A stretch of DNA of 64,000 bases, taken from Bryobacterales bacterium KBS 96. Its GTDB lineage: Bacteria; Acidobacteriota; Terriglobia; Bryobacterales; Bryobacteraceae. A program made the translations under genes and the position numbers. Below the pieces are notes generated by a model. It was not told where the DNA came from. It did no database searches and was given only the letters and a program-made list of their open reading frames with translations. Positions 9,770 to 17,637 of this stretch are shown one piece after another (the stretch's first letter is position 1; every line of letters starts with the position of its first letter). The stretch covers positions 2,644,629-2,708,628 of the forward strand of contig KB906767.1 in the NCBI GenBank assembly GCA_000381625.1, read 5' to 3'.

Positions 9770-10882
9770 ATGAAGTATGCCGCCGCTTGCCTGTACTTCT
9801 GCGGCTTGCTTGCCTGGGCTGCCACGGAGCCGCCCGAAATGGCCTTTGACCACGCCGTCCATGCACTGGCAGCTGGAGACTACGCCGGCGCCGAACAAGG
9901 GTTCCAGTCGGTTATTCGCCAACAGCCGGATAATGTCGGCGCCATTGGCAATCTCGGCATCATCTATGCTCGAACTCACCGTGCCGGGGAGGCCATTGCG
10001 GCGTATCAGCACGCGTTGCGTCTCAGCCCGAATGACGAGTCGATTCTCCTAAATCTCGGAATCGCTTATCTGAAGCAAAACCTCCACGGGCTGGCGCTGC
10101 CCTATTTCGCTCGGGTTGTGGCCACCGATCCTCATAACCTGCAAGCCCGTCAGTTGCTTGCGATTTGCCGCCTCTACGCGGGCCAAGCGGAACCGGCTAT
10201 CCACGATCTTGAGAGCTTGAGAGCCACCAGTCCGCGAGATGAGCAACTCCTTTTTCTCTTGGGATTCGCGTATTTGAAAAACGGGGATTCCAAGAAGGCG
10301 CAAGGGATCTTCAACCAGATGTTTGAGGTGGCCGGCCCGGCTCGAGCCCAACTTCTCCTGGGCAGAGCCTGCTATGAGGCCGGCCTGTTTCCGCAAGCTG
10401 GAGAGAGCTTCCGCGAAGTGCGCCGGCTCAATCCTGAATTCCCCGGCTTACACCTCGAAATAGGCAAACTCGACATCAGCGAGCGCCGGACGGACGACGC
10501 CGTTCGCGAGTTGAAACTTGCCGTGAAAGAAAATCCCAGTAGCGAGGACGCCAGCTATTTCCTCGGTAGTCTGCTGGTTCGAGAGTCCCGCTACGCGGAC
10601 GGCATTACCTATCTCGAACAGGCGAAAAAGTTATGGCCTGACTCTTGGGCAATCTACTACTACTTGGGGAGGGCCAAATTCCACCTGGGACAAACAACGG
10701 AAGCGGTCGACTTGCTCCGGAAAGCCGTGGACCTAAATCCCGACGACGCGAATGCTCAGTACCAACTGGGACGCGCGCTTCAGGCCAATGGACAAAAAGT
10801 TGCCGCCGCCCGCGCATTTGGCCGCGTCCGCGATTTGAAAGCCGGCGCGCTGAATGAGATGGCCATACCGGGCGTTCGCTGA
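9770..10882 (+). CDS. Tetratricopeptide-repeat periplasmic protein
   Basis: A 370-residue protein with a short signal peptide (KYAAACLYFCGLLAWAA). It is followed by about ten tetratricopeptide repeats, for example AGDYAGAEQGFQSVIRQQPD, AGEAIAAYQHALRLSPNDES, HGLALPYFARVVATDPHN and TTEAVDLLRKAVDLNPDDAN. TPR solenoids mediate protein-protein contacts, so this is likely a periplasmic scaffold. The same frame is open back to 9551, inside the TonB receptor gene, but those residues lack family character. The ATG at 9770 starts a proper signal peptide and is used. In Acidobacteriota such TPR genes often follow Oar-like receptors, so a role with the receptor is plausible but only inferred from position. 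Confidence 0.85.
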   Translation: MKYAAACLYFCGLLAWAATEPPEMAFDHAVHALAAGDYAGAEQGFQSVIRQQPDNVGAIGNLGIIYARTHRAGEAIAAYQHALRLSPNDESILLNLGIAYLKQNLHGLALPYFARVVATDPHNLQARQLLAICRLYAGQAEPAIHDLESLRATSPRDEQLLFLLGFAYLKNGDSKKAQGIFNQMFEVAGPARAQLLLGRACYEAGLFPQAGESFREVRRLNPEFPGLHLEIGKLDISERRTDDAVRELKLAVKENPSSEDASYFLGSLLVRESRYADGITYLEQAKKLWPDSWAIYYYLGRAKFHLGQTTEAVDLLRKAVDLNPDDANAQYQLGRALQANGQKVAAARAFGRVRDLKAGALNEMAIPGVR

Positions 10883-10939
10883 CGTATTTGAGCGAGCGCT
10901 TACCTCGACACCGAGAGCGCACAGCCCGAATTGAAATGG

Positions 10940-10985
10940 CGTTAACACAGAGCCGCCTTGCGTCAGCAAACGGGTTTGGACAACC
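10940..10985 (-). repeat. Dispersed repeat, type 2 fragment
   Basis: The reverse complement contains CGTTTGCTGACGCAAGGCGG followed by CTCTGTG, matching the core of the 177-bp tandem units at 56688-57218 (CGCTTGCTGACGCAAGGCGG). Confidence 0.7.
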
Positions 10986-11422
10986 GCCCAAGCCATGCAC
11001 TCACGCGCAACGCTTGCGTTTCTTCCATTGCTTTTGGTGCGGATGAATGGGTTGGGACGGCGATCATATCCGGCACCCAGGTAGATGCGACAGATATCGG
11101 TAAGCTCGCCCTGTTTTCAGACTTTGCTAATTCGCTGCTCGGAGAAACCGCGTATCAATGCCTGCCGGGCGGCCTAATACTCCAGTTTGGCCACGCCGGA
11201 GTGAGCGGGTCAGGCGACATGATCACATTTCCGATTCCGTTCCCGCAGCCTGTGATTTGCATGCTTACCTCTGACATGGGTCACGGTGGCGCCGCGTCAG
11301 GCGCGCACATCACAAGCTCCTCCCCGGTCGATAATGCATGGGCGAATATAGGAATATATGCACACCTTGACAACGGCACCCCGGCGGAAACGGACGTGGG
11401 CTGGGTCGCATTCGGGTATTGA
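10958..11422 (+). CDS. Tail-fibre-like (gp53-type C-terminal domain) protein, 5' end unclear
   Basis: About 150 residues. The part from about residue 30 looks like the C-terminal receptor-binding domain of phage tail fibres of the gp53 type: LPGGLILQFGHAGVSG, then DMITFPIPFPQPVICMLTSD, and a closing NIGIYAH and VGWVAFGY. No ATG lies in frame. The only near starts are TTG codons at 10958 and 10976, both inside a copy of a dispersed repeat that ends near 10985. The gene is therefore probably beheaded, with its real N-terminus lost or replaced by repeat sequence. No other phage gene is near, so this may be a domesticated or decaying fragment. Expression is doubtful. Confidence 0.5.
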   Translation: MRQQTGLDNRPSHALTRNACVSSIAFGADEWVGTAIISGTQVDATDIGKLALFSDFANSLLGETAYQCLPGGLILQFGHAGVSGSGDMITFPIPFPQPVICMLTSDMGHGGAASGAHITSSSPVDNAWANIGIYAHLDNGTPAETDVGWVAFGY

Positions 11423-11451
11423 GGGGGATAATCCGTGCCGCAGGATCGATA

Positions 11452-11859
11452 TCAGCGATTGCGGGATCTGATGATGCACCAATACCTGACCGAGTTGTCC
11501 ATGCGGTTTTTCATCCCAACTGCCCCGCTCAGCGACATGCCCGAGGCCGTCCTGGCCAGCTTCACGGGGAATGTGCTTTTGTTTTGGATCTGAAGATCTT
11601 CAGCGAACTCGTCCTTTACGTCCTCGATCCGAGACACGCTCTCCAGTGTCCTTGTGAACGCTATCCTGATATCCGGAATAGATGCGGCTGCTAATTGCTG
11701 ATTCATGGTTTGAGACATCTCTCGCGTCAGGCGAACGTACCAGCTTGTGACGAAAACGAGCGCAGCGGTGAGAAGGACAACGACGATCGCCGTAAGAGCC
11801 TGAATCGCCGCTGCGTTCTGTCCCAACCACCATATGAGCCGACCCCATTCGTAAGCCAT
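11452..11859 (-). CDS. Small membrane-anchored protein, unknown function
   Basis: A 135-residue protein: short N-terminus with Trp (AYEWGRLIWWLGQ), one transmembrane helix at about residues 19-41 (LTAIVVVLLTAALVFVTSWY), then a soluble domain with PDIRIAFTRTL and DLQIQNKSTFPVKL. This organisation (helix, polar linker, beta-rich domain with the wording IQNxSxFPVxL) is common in small bacterial proteins of unknown role. AGGTG precedes the ATG by three bases. It overlaps the upstream minus-strand gene by 260 bp in another frame, which is unlikely to be natural for two full genes (see next entry). I do not recognise the family. Confidence 0.55.
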   Translation of the reverse strand: MAYEWGRLIWWLGQNAAAIQALTAIVVVLLTAALVFVTSWYVRLTREMSQTMNQQLAAASIPDIRIAFTRTLESVSRIEDVKDEFAEDLQIQNKSTFPVKLARTASGMSLSGAVGMKNRMDNSVRYWCIIRSRNR

Positions 11860-12274
11860 AGCACCTCGTTTCTACATCAGCACAATTTTGGGCTGGCGAC
11901 ATTTCCAGCAACAGTTGCCACTGAAATTCCCCCGGACCAATCTCAACCGGGTTCAACATGCCGAAGTAGTCATGATCGTCGAATTTATCATCCGCCGGTT
12001 TCACTCGATCTACACGATGAATCAGGGCGACATGCCTGATTATGCCCACGACGGGCGCTGACGAGTTGAAGAACTCGAAGCGTAGTTCCGGCTGCTGTTT
12101 ATGAAGCTTTCGAGCAAGCGCGATGATCGCCGCATTAGCCGGGTTTGGTTTCATAATCTGAACCGCCCGCCAATTGGAATCGGGATAGCGACACCGATCG
12201 ACAAACCGATAGGGCACTTCAGCACGTAAGGCTACAAAGCTGAAGCAGACAAAGCAGAAGATGCGACGAAGCAA
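11600..12274 (-). CDS. Secreted protein of unknown function, C-terminus probably altered by frameshift
   Basis: The first 135 or so residues look like a real exported protein: a signal peptide (LRRIFCFVCFSFVALRA), then PANAAIIALARKLHKQQPEL, LRFEFFNSSAPVVGIIRHVA and DDHDYFGMLNPVEIGPGEF. After about residue 140 the composition turns Arg/Ser-rich and reads through the start of the next gene in a different frame. A single-base deletion near 11870-11880 would explain this, because the neighbouring frame meets a TAG there (…GATGTAG…). The true C-terminus is probably near 11868. Function unknown. Confidence 0.45.
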   Translation of the reverse strand: MLRRIFCFVCFSFVALRAEVPYRFVDRCRYPDSNWRAVQIMKPNPANAAIIALARKLHKQQPELRFEFFNSSAPVVGIIRHVALIHRVDRVKPADDKFDDHDYFGMLNPVEIGPGEFQWQLLLEMSPAQNCADVETRCYGLRMGSAHMVVGTERSGDSGSYGDRRCPSHRCARFRHKLVRSPDARDVSNHESAISSRIYSGYQDSVHKDTGERVSDRGRKGRVR

Positions 12275-12331
12275 GGCTGAGTTGCATTATGCCAGATCGC
12301 TCCGTTGGCTCAGACGAATCTGTTCTCCAAG

Positions 12332-12865
12332 TCAGAGCTTGGCAGGTGTTGCGGCAGAAGCTAAACGCTCCTGTCGCACAATCTCCAGCTTGCATTTCTT
12401 TCCATCGCCGTCAGTGACCCACAGATTGCTCTTCTCCTGAGCATATTGAATCGAATCACCAACAATGTACCGGCAGCCGTGCTTTCTGTTCGCGATCGCG
12501 CGACCCAAGCTCCCCCGTAGCGGAGGTCCGACGGCCTTTTCTACGTCATCATTCACAAGATACGTGTACTCGTCGCCTACGATTACCAACTGTGTGCTCT
12601 CAATTGCCATGTGGTGAATCTGTGTTTCGGCATTGCTGTTCGTGTGGGCAGTTGCTGAAGCTGTTGTCGTGTTGCCGTAAGTTGTCGCGCTACCAAAAGC
12701 GGTGGTATCCGAACTGCCGTTCGTGGTCGCTCCGGATTGGAAATAGGCTTTCGCTGCCTGGGAATCGAGCACCTTGCCAGTTTTCCACGCAAGGTCTTTC
12801 TTGGCGGCCCACACCGATGACGCGGCGATGGCTGTCAATAATGCAAAGCGCACTACGCGAAGCAT
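12332..12865 (-). CDS. Secreted protein of unknown function
   Basis: A 177-residue protein with a clear signal peptide (LRVVRFALLTAIAASSVWAA). Its middle is low-complexity and Thr/Ser/Ala-rich (SDTTAFGSATTYGNTTTASA). The C-terminal half is a compact domain with HHMAIESTQLVIVGDEYTYL, then HGCRYIVGDSIQYAQEKSNL and DGDGKKCKLEIVRQERL. The two Cys residues could pair. Proteins of this layout are frequent in Acidobacteriota genomes, where they are annotated only as hypothetical. It stands alone, with over 400 bp of non-coding sequence upstream. Confidence 0.65.
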   Translation of the reverse strand: MLRVVRFALLTAIAASSVWAAKKDLAWKTGKVLDSQAAKAYFQSGATTNGSSDTTAFGSATTYGNTTTASATAHTNSNAETQIHHMAIESTQLVIVGDEYTYLVNDDVEKAVGPPLRGSLGRAIANRKHGCRYIVGDSIQYAQEKSNLWVTDGDGKKCKLEIVRQERLASAATPAKL

Positions 12866-13281
12866 AAGTCATCATTGCATAGGTCGGCGCAGGTATTACT
12901 GTTGAATCAGCATTGATTTCGCCTACTCTTTGCGACGTTGGCTCGGTGAAAACCTGCACGGTCAGCGTCATCGGGGAAGGCAGGGAGAGTCACTCTCAGC
13001 GATCGGGGACGCATCCGGTCCATTCGAGGCGGCTCCGATGAGACTGCCACCTAAAAAGCCGCGACCGGCGACCGAGTCCACAAACCCACCTTCCGCCTCG
13101 TAGGTTACCTGTATGAATAATCCGCAAAATCTGACCGCAAAGTGGAAGCCCGGCGCTGACCCAGTGGTTGATGCACCTGTCGAAATTCGGTGGGGAAATG
13201 GAAGCCGCGCGACTCAAATAGGACTACGTCGATCATCTCGACGATACCCACGAGATCTCTCAGGATGAGAGCGGGGCGCTC
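12866..13281. other. Intergenic region
   Basis: No supported gene. The frame of the following small protein is readable back to a TAG at 13219-13221 (DYVDHLDDTHEISQDESGAL precedes its first ATG) but has no start codon there, so the upstream part of that gene may be lost. Confidence 0.4.
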
Positions 13282-13467
13282 ATGCGGGTCACTTATCCGA
13301 GCGCCACTGCCGAGGTTCGCTTTAATCGCGCGGTCGAGCGATGGGTTTGCGAGGCACCGGATTGTTCGGCAATTCTTGAGGAGTTGGGCCAGGATGCAAG
13401 CGACCAGGAGATCCGGGTTGTATCGTGTGCGGGGCCGATGGTTTACCGCACCGTCATCATAAGGTAG
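13282..13467 (+). CDS. Small Cys-containing protein, possibly beheaded
   Basis: A 61-residue product beginning MRVTYPSATAEVRFNRAVER, with an internal RWVCEAPDCSAILEELGQDA. Coding character extends about 20 residues upstream of the ATG to an in-frame stop at 13219, without a start codon. The gene may thus have lost its 5' end, or begin at this ATG. It lies 11 nt before another small Cys-containing gene, in the same direction. Function unknown. Confidence 0.4.
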   Translation: MRVTYPSATAEVRFNRAVERWVCEAPDCSAILEELGQDASDQEIRVVSCAGPMVYRTVIIR

Positions 13468-13478
13468 AAAATAGACTG

Positions 13479-13787
13479 ATGGCCGAATTTTCGGTCTGGG
13501 ACGGAACACCTCTTCCGTCCGCAGATCTCGCATGTGGTGGTCTGTGCCCCCTTTGTGGTGATTTTATTTCGGTACCTGTCGGTTGTACCCGAGTCGCGGA
13601 CGCGCCCGATACGTTCATTCCGGGAACAAATTTTCACAACTGCGAGCTTGGTTGGATGCTGCATCAGCAGGGTAGAGAGGCGTACAACCGGTGGCGCGAT
13701 GCGCAGCCGCCGGGGTCTTACGTTTCTTGGGACGACCTGATGACAGAGCTGGAAAAGGTCGAGGCGGAACTCGGGGCTAATAAATAG
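13479..13787 (+). CDS. Small Cys/Trp-rich protein, unknown function
   Basis: A 102-residue protein starting at the ATG at 13479 (AEFSVWDGTPLPSADL), with a CGGLCPLCGDF cluster that could bind zinc. It also has NCELGWMLHQQGREAYNRWR and a C-terminal acidic helix (SWDDLMTELEKVEAEL). The frame can be extended upstream to 13425, but those residues lack the same character. The size, the Cys cluster and the tight packing with similar small genes recall orphan immunity or zinc-ribbon proteins. That is a guess from form only. Confidence 0.5.
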   Translation: MAEFSVWDGTPLPSADLACGGLCPLCGDFISVPVGCTRVADAPDTFIPGTNFHNCELGWMLHQQGREAYNRWRDAQPPGSYVSWDDLMTELEKVEAELGANK

Positions 13788-13833
13788 AGCATGTTCACGG
13801 CGCCGCCAAAATCCGAATGGCCCTCGGGGCAAA

Positions 13834-14110
13834 ATGTGGGCGGGTTGGTGCCTTAGGTGTGCGTCAGATATTTGGACGAGAGAAGGCGCGTATAAAGTTG
13901 GCGTTGATGATTTGGAAGCCTTCTACCCGGAATCTAACGACCACAGATGTGAACCAAACCGTATCCGCCGCGAAGAGCGAGAGGCAGCATACGAAGCTTG
14001 GCGGCAACGGGAAAATGCAGAACATAAGGCGGTATCCAACCTGGGAAGATGCGCAACGCGCTGAGATGCGGATGGCCGCCTGGGGTGATGAGACGCGAGT
14101 GGAGAAGTAG
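13834..14110 (+). CDS. Small Cys-containing protein with probable internal frameshift
   Basis: One frame (13834 to about 14030) reads CLRCASDIWTREGAYKVGV, then DDLEAFYPESNDHRCEPNR and REEREAAYEAWRQRENAEHK. The neighbouring frame continues naturally as RRYPTWEDAQRAEMRMAAWG DETRVEK to a stop at 14108. Joined, the two give a coherent acidic/basic helical protein of about 90 residues with four Cys/His positions. A one-base indel near 14020-14030 is the simplest explanation; otherwise the first frame ends at 14064 with a short different tail. Function unknown. Confidence 0.35.
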
Positions 14111-14342
14111 AGCTTACACTGCTCACGGCGGATTGCTTTCAATTCTGACGTCGAAAATTACAGCGATGGTGATTTGCTGGTGTGGTTCACGACGGGCCGC
14201 GAACGGGACCAGTCGTCGGAATAACTCACAGTTCCGAACGGGATATCAGTAACCAGTACCCGCGTACTTGTGTCCCCCCCATGATCAACCACTGCAAGCA
14301 AAAGCATTCCCGGATCAGGAAGGCTTTAGTGTTTGATTCGAT
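14111..14342. other. Short intergenic region before tRNA
   Basis: No supported gene or regulatory site is visible between the small genes and the minus-strand tRNA. Confidence 0.4.
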
Positions 14343-14429
14343 TGGTGCGGATGAGAGGACTTGAACCTCCACGAGTGTTACCTCACTAGAACCTGAATCT
14401 AGCGCGTCTGCCAATTCCGCCACATCCGC
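14343..14429 (-). tRNA. tRNA-Leu, anticodon CAG
   Basis: On the minus strand an 87-nt cloverleaf is readable. The acceptor arm GCGGATG pairs with CATCCGC. A D-arm with GGCAGAC, an anticodon stem CTAGA/TCTAG enclosing TTCAGGT (anticodon CAG), a long class II variable arm (GTGAGGTAACACTCGTG) and a T-arm with GGTTCAAGTCC follow. The 3' CCA is encoded (14343-14345). The long variable arm and the anticodon identify leucine. Confidence 0.95.
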
Positions 14430-14528
14430 ATAAGGGTGGGCAATCCTTCATTTTGAAGCATCGTTCCGCTACTGTCAAACGCATTCTAGTTTCTTTGGAC
14501 GACGCCGTGTTACGATTCGCCCGTAGAC

Positions 14529-15548
14529 ATGCGACGCTCGCTGGTGCTCATTTTCATGGCGCTGTTTGTGCTCGGTTCCGCGGCACAAGCGGCCGAGCCT
14601 GTACGGCTCATTCTCGACACAGACATCGGGAACGATATTGACGACGCTCTCGCCCTTGCCATCATTCACTCGTTAGAGAATCGCGCCGAAGCACGGCTGC
14701 TTGCGGTGACCATCACGAAGGATAACCGCTGGTCGGCGCCTTATGTGGATTTGGTGGACACATTTTATGGCCGGCCCGATATACCAATTGGCGTCGTCCA
14801 CAAAGGGAAAACTCGCGAAGATTCAAACTATACGCGAATGCTTTCCCAAAGACGGGATTCGTCGGGCAACTACGTTCTCCCGCACCGGATTGCCGGCGGC
14901 TCCGATGCGCCCGACGCAGTCTCCCTTTTGCAAAGAGTTTTGGAGCAACAGCCGGATGGCTCTGTGACCATCGTCCAAATCGGATTCAGCACCAATCTCA
15001 CACGTTTATTGAAGGAGGCGGGCGGACGCGAACTGGTCAAGCATAAGGTGAAGTTGCTTTGCCTGATGGCCGGCAATTTCGTGAGGCTGGAACCGGAATA
15101 CAACGTGTACACCGATGCCGATGCGGCCCAATATCTTTTCGCCAACTGGCCGACGCCCATGATCTTCAGCGGCTTCGAAATTGGGGAGCGAGTGCAGTAT
15201 GCGTACGAGAACGTCTTGAAAGACTTCAATTACACCGATAATCACCCAATCGCGGAAGCCTTCAAGATTTTCCAGCCCGCCGGAAAGGATCGCCCCAATT
15301 GGGACTCTACGGCCGTTCTCTATGCGATACGGCCTGACCGGGGCTACTTCGATTTGTCGGAACCCGGGCGAGTCTCGCTCGGCCCGAAGCACACCACGGT
15401 CTTTACTCCGGACCCGAATGGAAACTGCCGGTATCTTATTCTGAAGTCAGACCAGATATTGCGGGTGGAAGCGGTGATCGAAACGCTGGTAAGCGAACCG
15501 CCGCTCCGGACTTCTCTCAGCGCAAGGACGCAGCAGGTCGCATTTTAG
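14529..15548 (+). CDS. Secreted nucleoside hydrolase (IUNH family)
   Basis: A 339-residue protein of the inosine/uridine-preferring nucleoside hydrolase family, which splits ribonucleosides into base and ribose. The hallmark DTDIGNDIDDALAL calcium/ribose-binding loop lies at about residues 30-43. It follows a signal peptide (RRSLVLIFMALFVLGSAAQA), so the enzyme is probably periplasmic or secreted, a form seen in Acidobacteriota and Bacteroidota. Other family blocks are VTIVQIGFSTNLTRLLKE and LLCLMAGNF, and the length is normal. It probably salvages extracellular nucleosides. The start ATG lies shortly after the tRNA, which is on the opposite strand. Confidence 0.92.
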   Translation: MRRSLVLIFMALFVLGSAAQAAEPVRLILDTDIGNDIDDALALAIIHSLENRAEARLLAVTITKDNRWSAPYVDLVDTFYGRPDIPIGVVHKGKTREDSNYTRMLSQRRDSSGNYVLPHRIAGGSDAPDAVSLLQRVLEQQPDGSVTIVQIGFSTNLTRLLKEAGGRELVKHKVKLLCLMAGNFVRLEPEYNVYTDADAAQYLFANWPTPMIFSGFEIGERVQYAYENVLKDFNYTDNHPIAEAFKIFQPAGKDRPNWDSTAVLYAIRPDRGYFDLSEPGRVSLGPKHTTVFTPDPNGNCRYLILKSDQILRVEAVIETLVSEPPLRTSLSARTQQVAF

Positions 15549-15633
15549 CCGATCTTGGCCGGAAAAAATCCGGCGGGACGCGCGCAAACTCCGCCGGGTA
15601 CGTCCAATTTGTTGGAAAGGTAGAATTGAAGAA

Positions 15634-16053
15634 ATGGCGTCTGCTCCTACGCAGGAGGCTTCTGCCTCCGCACCCAACCGTTCTCCGATCGTGATCACCC
15701 TGGTTGCCTGGCTGATTCCAGGCGGCGGACATTTCCTGTTGAGCCGCCGCGGGCGTGCAGCCGTTATTTTCGCCTGTGTTTTGCTGACCTTCTTCGTCGG
15801 GGTGCTCATGCGCGGGCCGATGTTCCAGCCACATGGGGGCGATCTGCTAACCACGCTGATCCAATGGGGCGGTTTTCTCGGCGATCTCGCCAGCGGCCTG
15901 GCCTATCTGCTGACGGTCTGGCTCGGTTACGCTCAGCCCGACGCCGCCGGCCACGTTCACGATTACGGCTCGAAGCTGATCGTCGCCGCCGGGTTGCTCA
16001 ATATTCTGGCCATGGTGGATGCCTGGGAAATCGCGAAGGGCGAGAAGGACTAA
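15634..16053 (+). CDS. Small polytopic membrane protein (DUF6677-like)
   Basis: A 139-residue membrane protein with about four hydrophobic segments (ITLVAWLIPGGGHFLL, AAVIFACVLLTFFVGVL, LASGLAYLLTVWLGY, LIVAAGLLNILAMVDAW). The opening motif AWLIPGGGHFLLSRRGRA is typical of a small Acidobacteriota family I associate with DUF6677; the label is from memory. It heads a short run with the next membrane protein and miaB, each separated by a few bases, so the three are probably co-transcribed. Function unknown. Confidence 0.7.
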   Translation: MASAPTQEASASAPNRSPIVITLVAWLIPGGGHFLLSRRGRAAVIFACVLLTFFVGVLMRGPMFQPHGGDLLTTLIQWGGFLGDLASGLAYLLTVWLGYAQPDAAGHVHDYGSKLIVAAGLLNILAMVDAWEIAKGEKD

Positions 16054-16058
16054 TCGGG

Positions 16059-16241
16059 ATGAAGCTGAATCTGACGCATTTTGAAGTTTCCATACTGTTT
16101 GCGCTTGTCTCGTCGGTGATTCTCGGCGTCGTCACAAAGAAGACCGACCGCGAACGGGTGCGCTATGGAATCCAGTGCTTCGTCTATTTCCTGGTAGCCC
16201 TCTTCGGAATCGGCTGGGCAATGCATTTCCTTCACGGGTAA
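16059..16241 (+). CDS. Small two-helix membrane protein
   Basis: A 60-residue protein starting at the ATG at 16059, five bases after the preceding stop. GAGAAGGAC upstream gives a weak ribosome site. It has two predicted transmembrane helices (FEVSILFALVSSVILGVVT and YGIQCFVYFLVALFGIGWAM) separated by a basic loop (KKTDRERVRYG). A longer reading frame upstream overlaps the previous gene and is not credible. Position between DUF6677-like and miaB suggests the same transcript. Function unknown. Confidence 0.65.
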   Translation: MKLNLTHFEVSILFALVSSVILGVVTKKTDRERVRYGIQCFVYFLVALFGIGWAMHFLHG

Positions 16242-16265
16242 TAACGCGGCATTCGTGGCAAGTCG

Positions 16266-17612
16266 ATGAAAACTTTTTACATAGAGACCTTCGGTTGCCA
16301 GATGAACGCTCACGATTCCGAGAAGGTCGTGGGCACGCTGGTCCAGCAAGGCTACGCGCAGGTTGAAACGCCGGATCAGGCGGAGCTCGTGGTCTATAAC
16401 ACCTGCAGCATTCGCGACAAAGCCGAACAAAAGGTGTTTCACCGGCTCCAGCAGTTCAAAAAAGAGGCCGGAAAAGGAAAGGTGTTTGCGGTAATCGGTT
16501 GCGTCGCGCAGCAGGAAGGCGAACGCATCTTTGAGCGGGCTCCGCACGTTAGCCTGGTTGCCGGCTCCGCCAGCTACACCAAGCTGCCACAAATGCTGGT
16601 TCAGCTTGAGGCGGGCAACAGGCGCGTTACCGGCCTCAGCCTGGATACGGACGAGGCGTTCGATACACCCTTCACTCGCCGTGACAATCCCCACCGCGCG
16701 TACATCACGATCATTGAAGGTTGCGATAAAAGCTGCGCTTATTGCGTCGTGCCCTTCACCCGTGGTCCGGAGCGCAGCCGAACCAGCGATAGCGTGATGC
16801 GCGAAGCGAAGGATCTCGCCGCGCACGGCTATACGGAAGTGCAGTTGCTAGGGCAAAACGTTAACAGCTATCGCGACCCATCCGAAACCGGCTGGGATTT
16901 CGCCCGTTTGCTTGAAAATGTGGGCAACATTCCCGGTATGCGCCGCGTCCGATTTACGACCTCGCACCCGCGCGATTTCGTCAAAGAGATTATCGACGCG
17001 ATCGACCGGAACCAGGCTCTTTGCAATCACGTGCACTTACCCGTACAATCCGGCTCAAACCGCGTGCTGGCCGCCATGCAGCGCCAGTACACGCGCGACG
17101 AATACATGCGGCGCATCGAGTGGATGAAGTCGGTCAACCGCGATATCGCGATCACTACCGACATTATCGTGGGATTCCCGGGAGAGACGGAGCGGGATTT
17201 CGACGAGACACTCGATCTAATTGGAACCGTGGAATACGATTCGATGTTTATCTTCAAGTACTCCAAGCGGCCGAACACGGCGGCTCTCCAGTATGAAGAT
17301 CAAATTCCCGAAGACGAGAAAACACGCCGGCTGATCGTGGTGCAGGAAAAGCAGCGCGCGATCCAGATTCGGCGCAACGCCGTATATGTCGGCCGGACAG
17401 AGGAGGTTCACGTAGAGGGGTACAACAAAGCGACCAGCCAGTGGATCGGCCGCACATCGCAGAACAAAACGTTGAATTTCGTGCACGCGCCGTTGCCCGC
17501 CCCGGACTCGGGACGCACTCTGGTGGGCGATTATCTGGATGTCCTCGTTACCCGCGCCGGGCCGAACAGCCTGGCCGGTGAGAGCGTCGCCGGGCACGTT
17601 GTTTTGCAGTAG
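16266..17612 (+). CDS. miaB: tRNA-2-methylthio-N6-isopentenyladenosine37 methylthiotransferase
   Basis: A 448-residue methylthiotransferase that adds the methylthio group to i6A37 in tRNAs reading UNN codons. The N-terminal UPF0004 domain carries Cys11, Cys47 and Cys79 for the auxiliary 4Fe-4S cluster. The radical-SAM cluster motif CDKSCAYC lies at 153-160, and a TRAM domain covers about 375-448 (VYVGRTEEVHVEGYNK). Family landmarks FYIETFGCQMNAHDSEKV, LLGQNVNSY and VQSGSNRVLAAMQRQYT are all present. Length is normal. It follows two small membrane-protein genes and precedes the bifunctional nuclease gene by about 25 bp, in the same orientation. Confidence 0.97.
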   Translation: MKTFYIETFGCQMNAHDSEKVVGTLVQQGYAQVETPDQAELVVYNTCSIRDKAEQKVFHRLQQFKKEAGKGKVFAVIGCVAQQEGERIFERAPHVSLVAGSASYTKLPQMLVQLEAGNRRVTGLSLDTDEAFDTPFTRRDNPHRAYITIIEGCDKSCAYCVVPFTRGPERSRTSDSVMREAKDLAAHGYTEVQLLGQNVNSYRDPSETGWDFARLLENVGNIPGMRRVRFTTSHPRDFVKEIIDAIDRNQALCNHVHLPVQSGSNRVLAAMQRQYTRDEYMRRIEWMKSVNRDIAITTDIIVGFPGETERDFDETLDLIGTVEYDSMFIFKYSKRPNTAALQYEDQIPEDEKTRRLIVVQEKQRAIQIRRNAVYVGRTEEVHVEGYNKATSQWIGRTSQNKTLNFVHAPLPAPDSGRTLVGDYLDVLVTRAGPNSLAGESVAGHVVLQ

Positions 17613-17637
17613 TCTGATTGCAGGGATTGGAGGGACG

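Noticed and set aside
13105-13533. 142-codon minus-strand ORF across the small Cys-gene cluster
   Set aside because: It overlaps plus-strand frames with better coding character and has no family features.
14226-14423. 65-codon ORF over the tRNA
   Set aside because: MAELADALDSGSSEVTL-type translation is the usual artefact of reading a tRNA-Leu gene.
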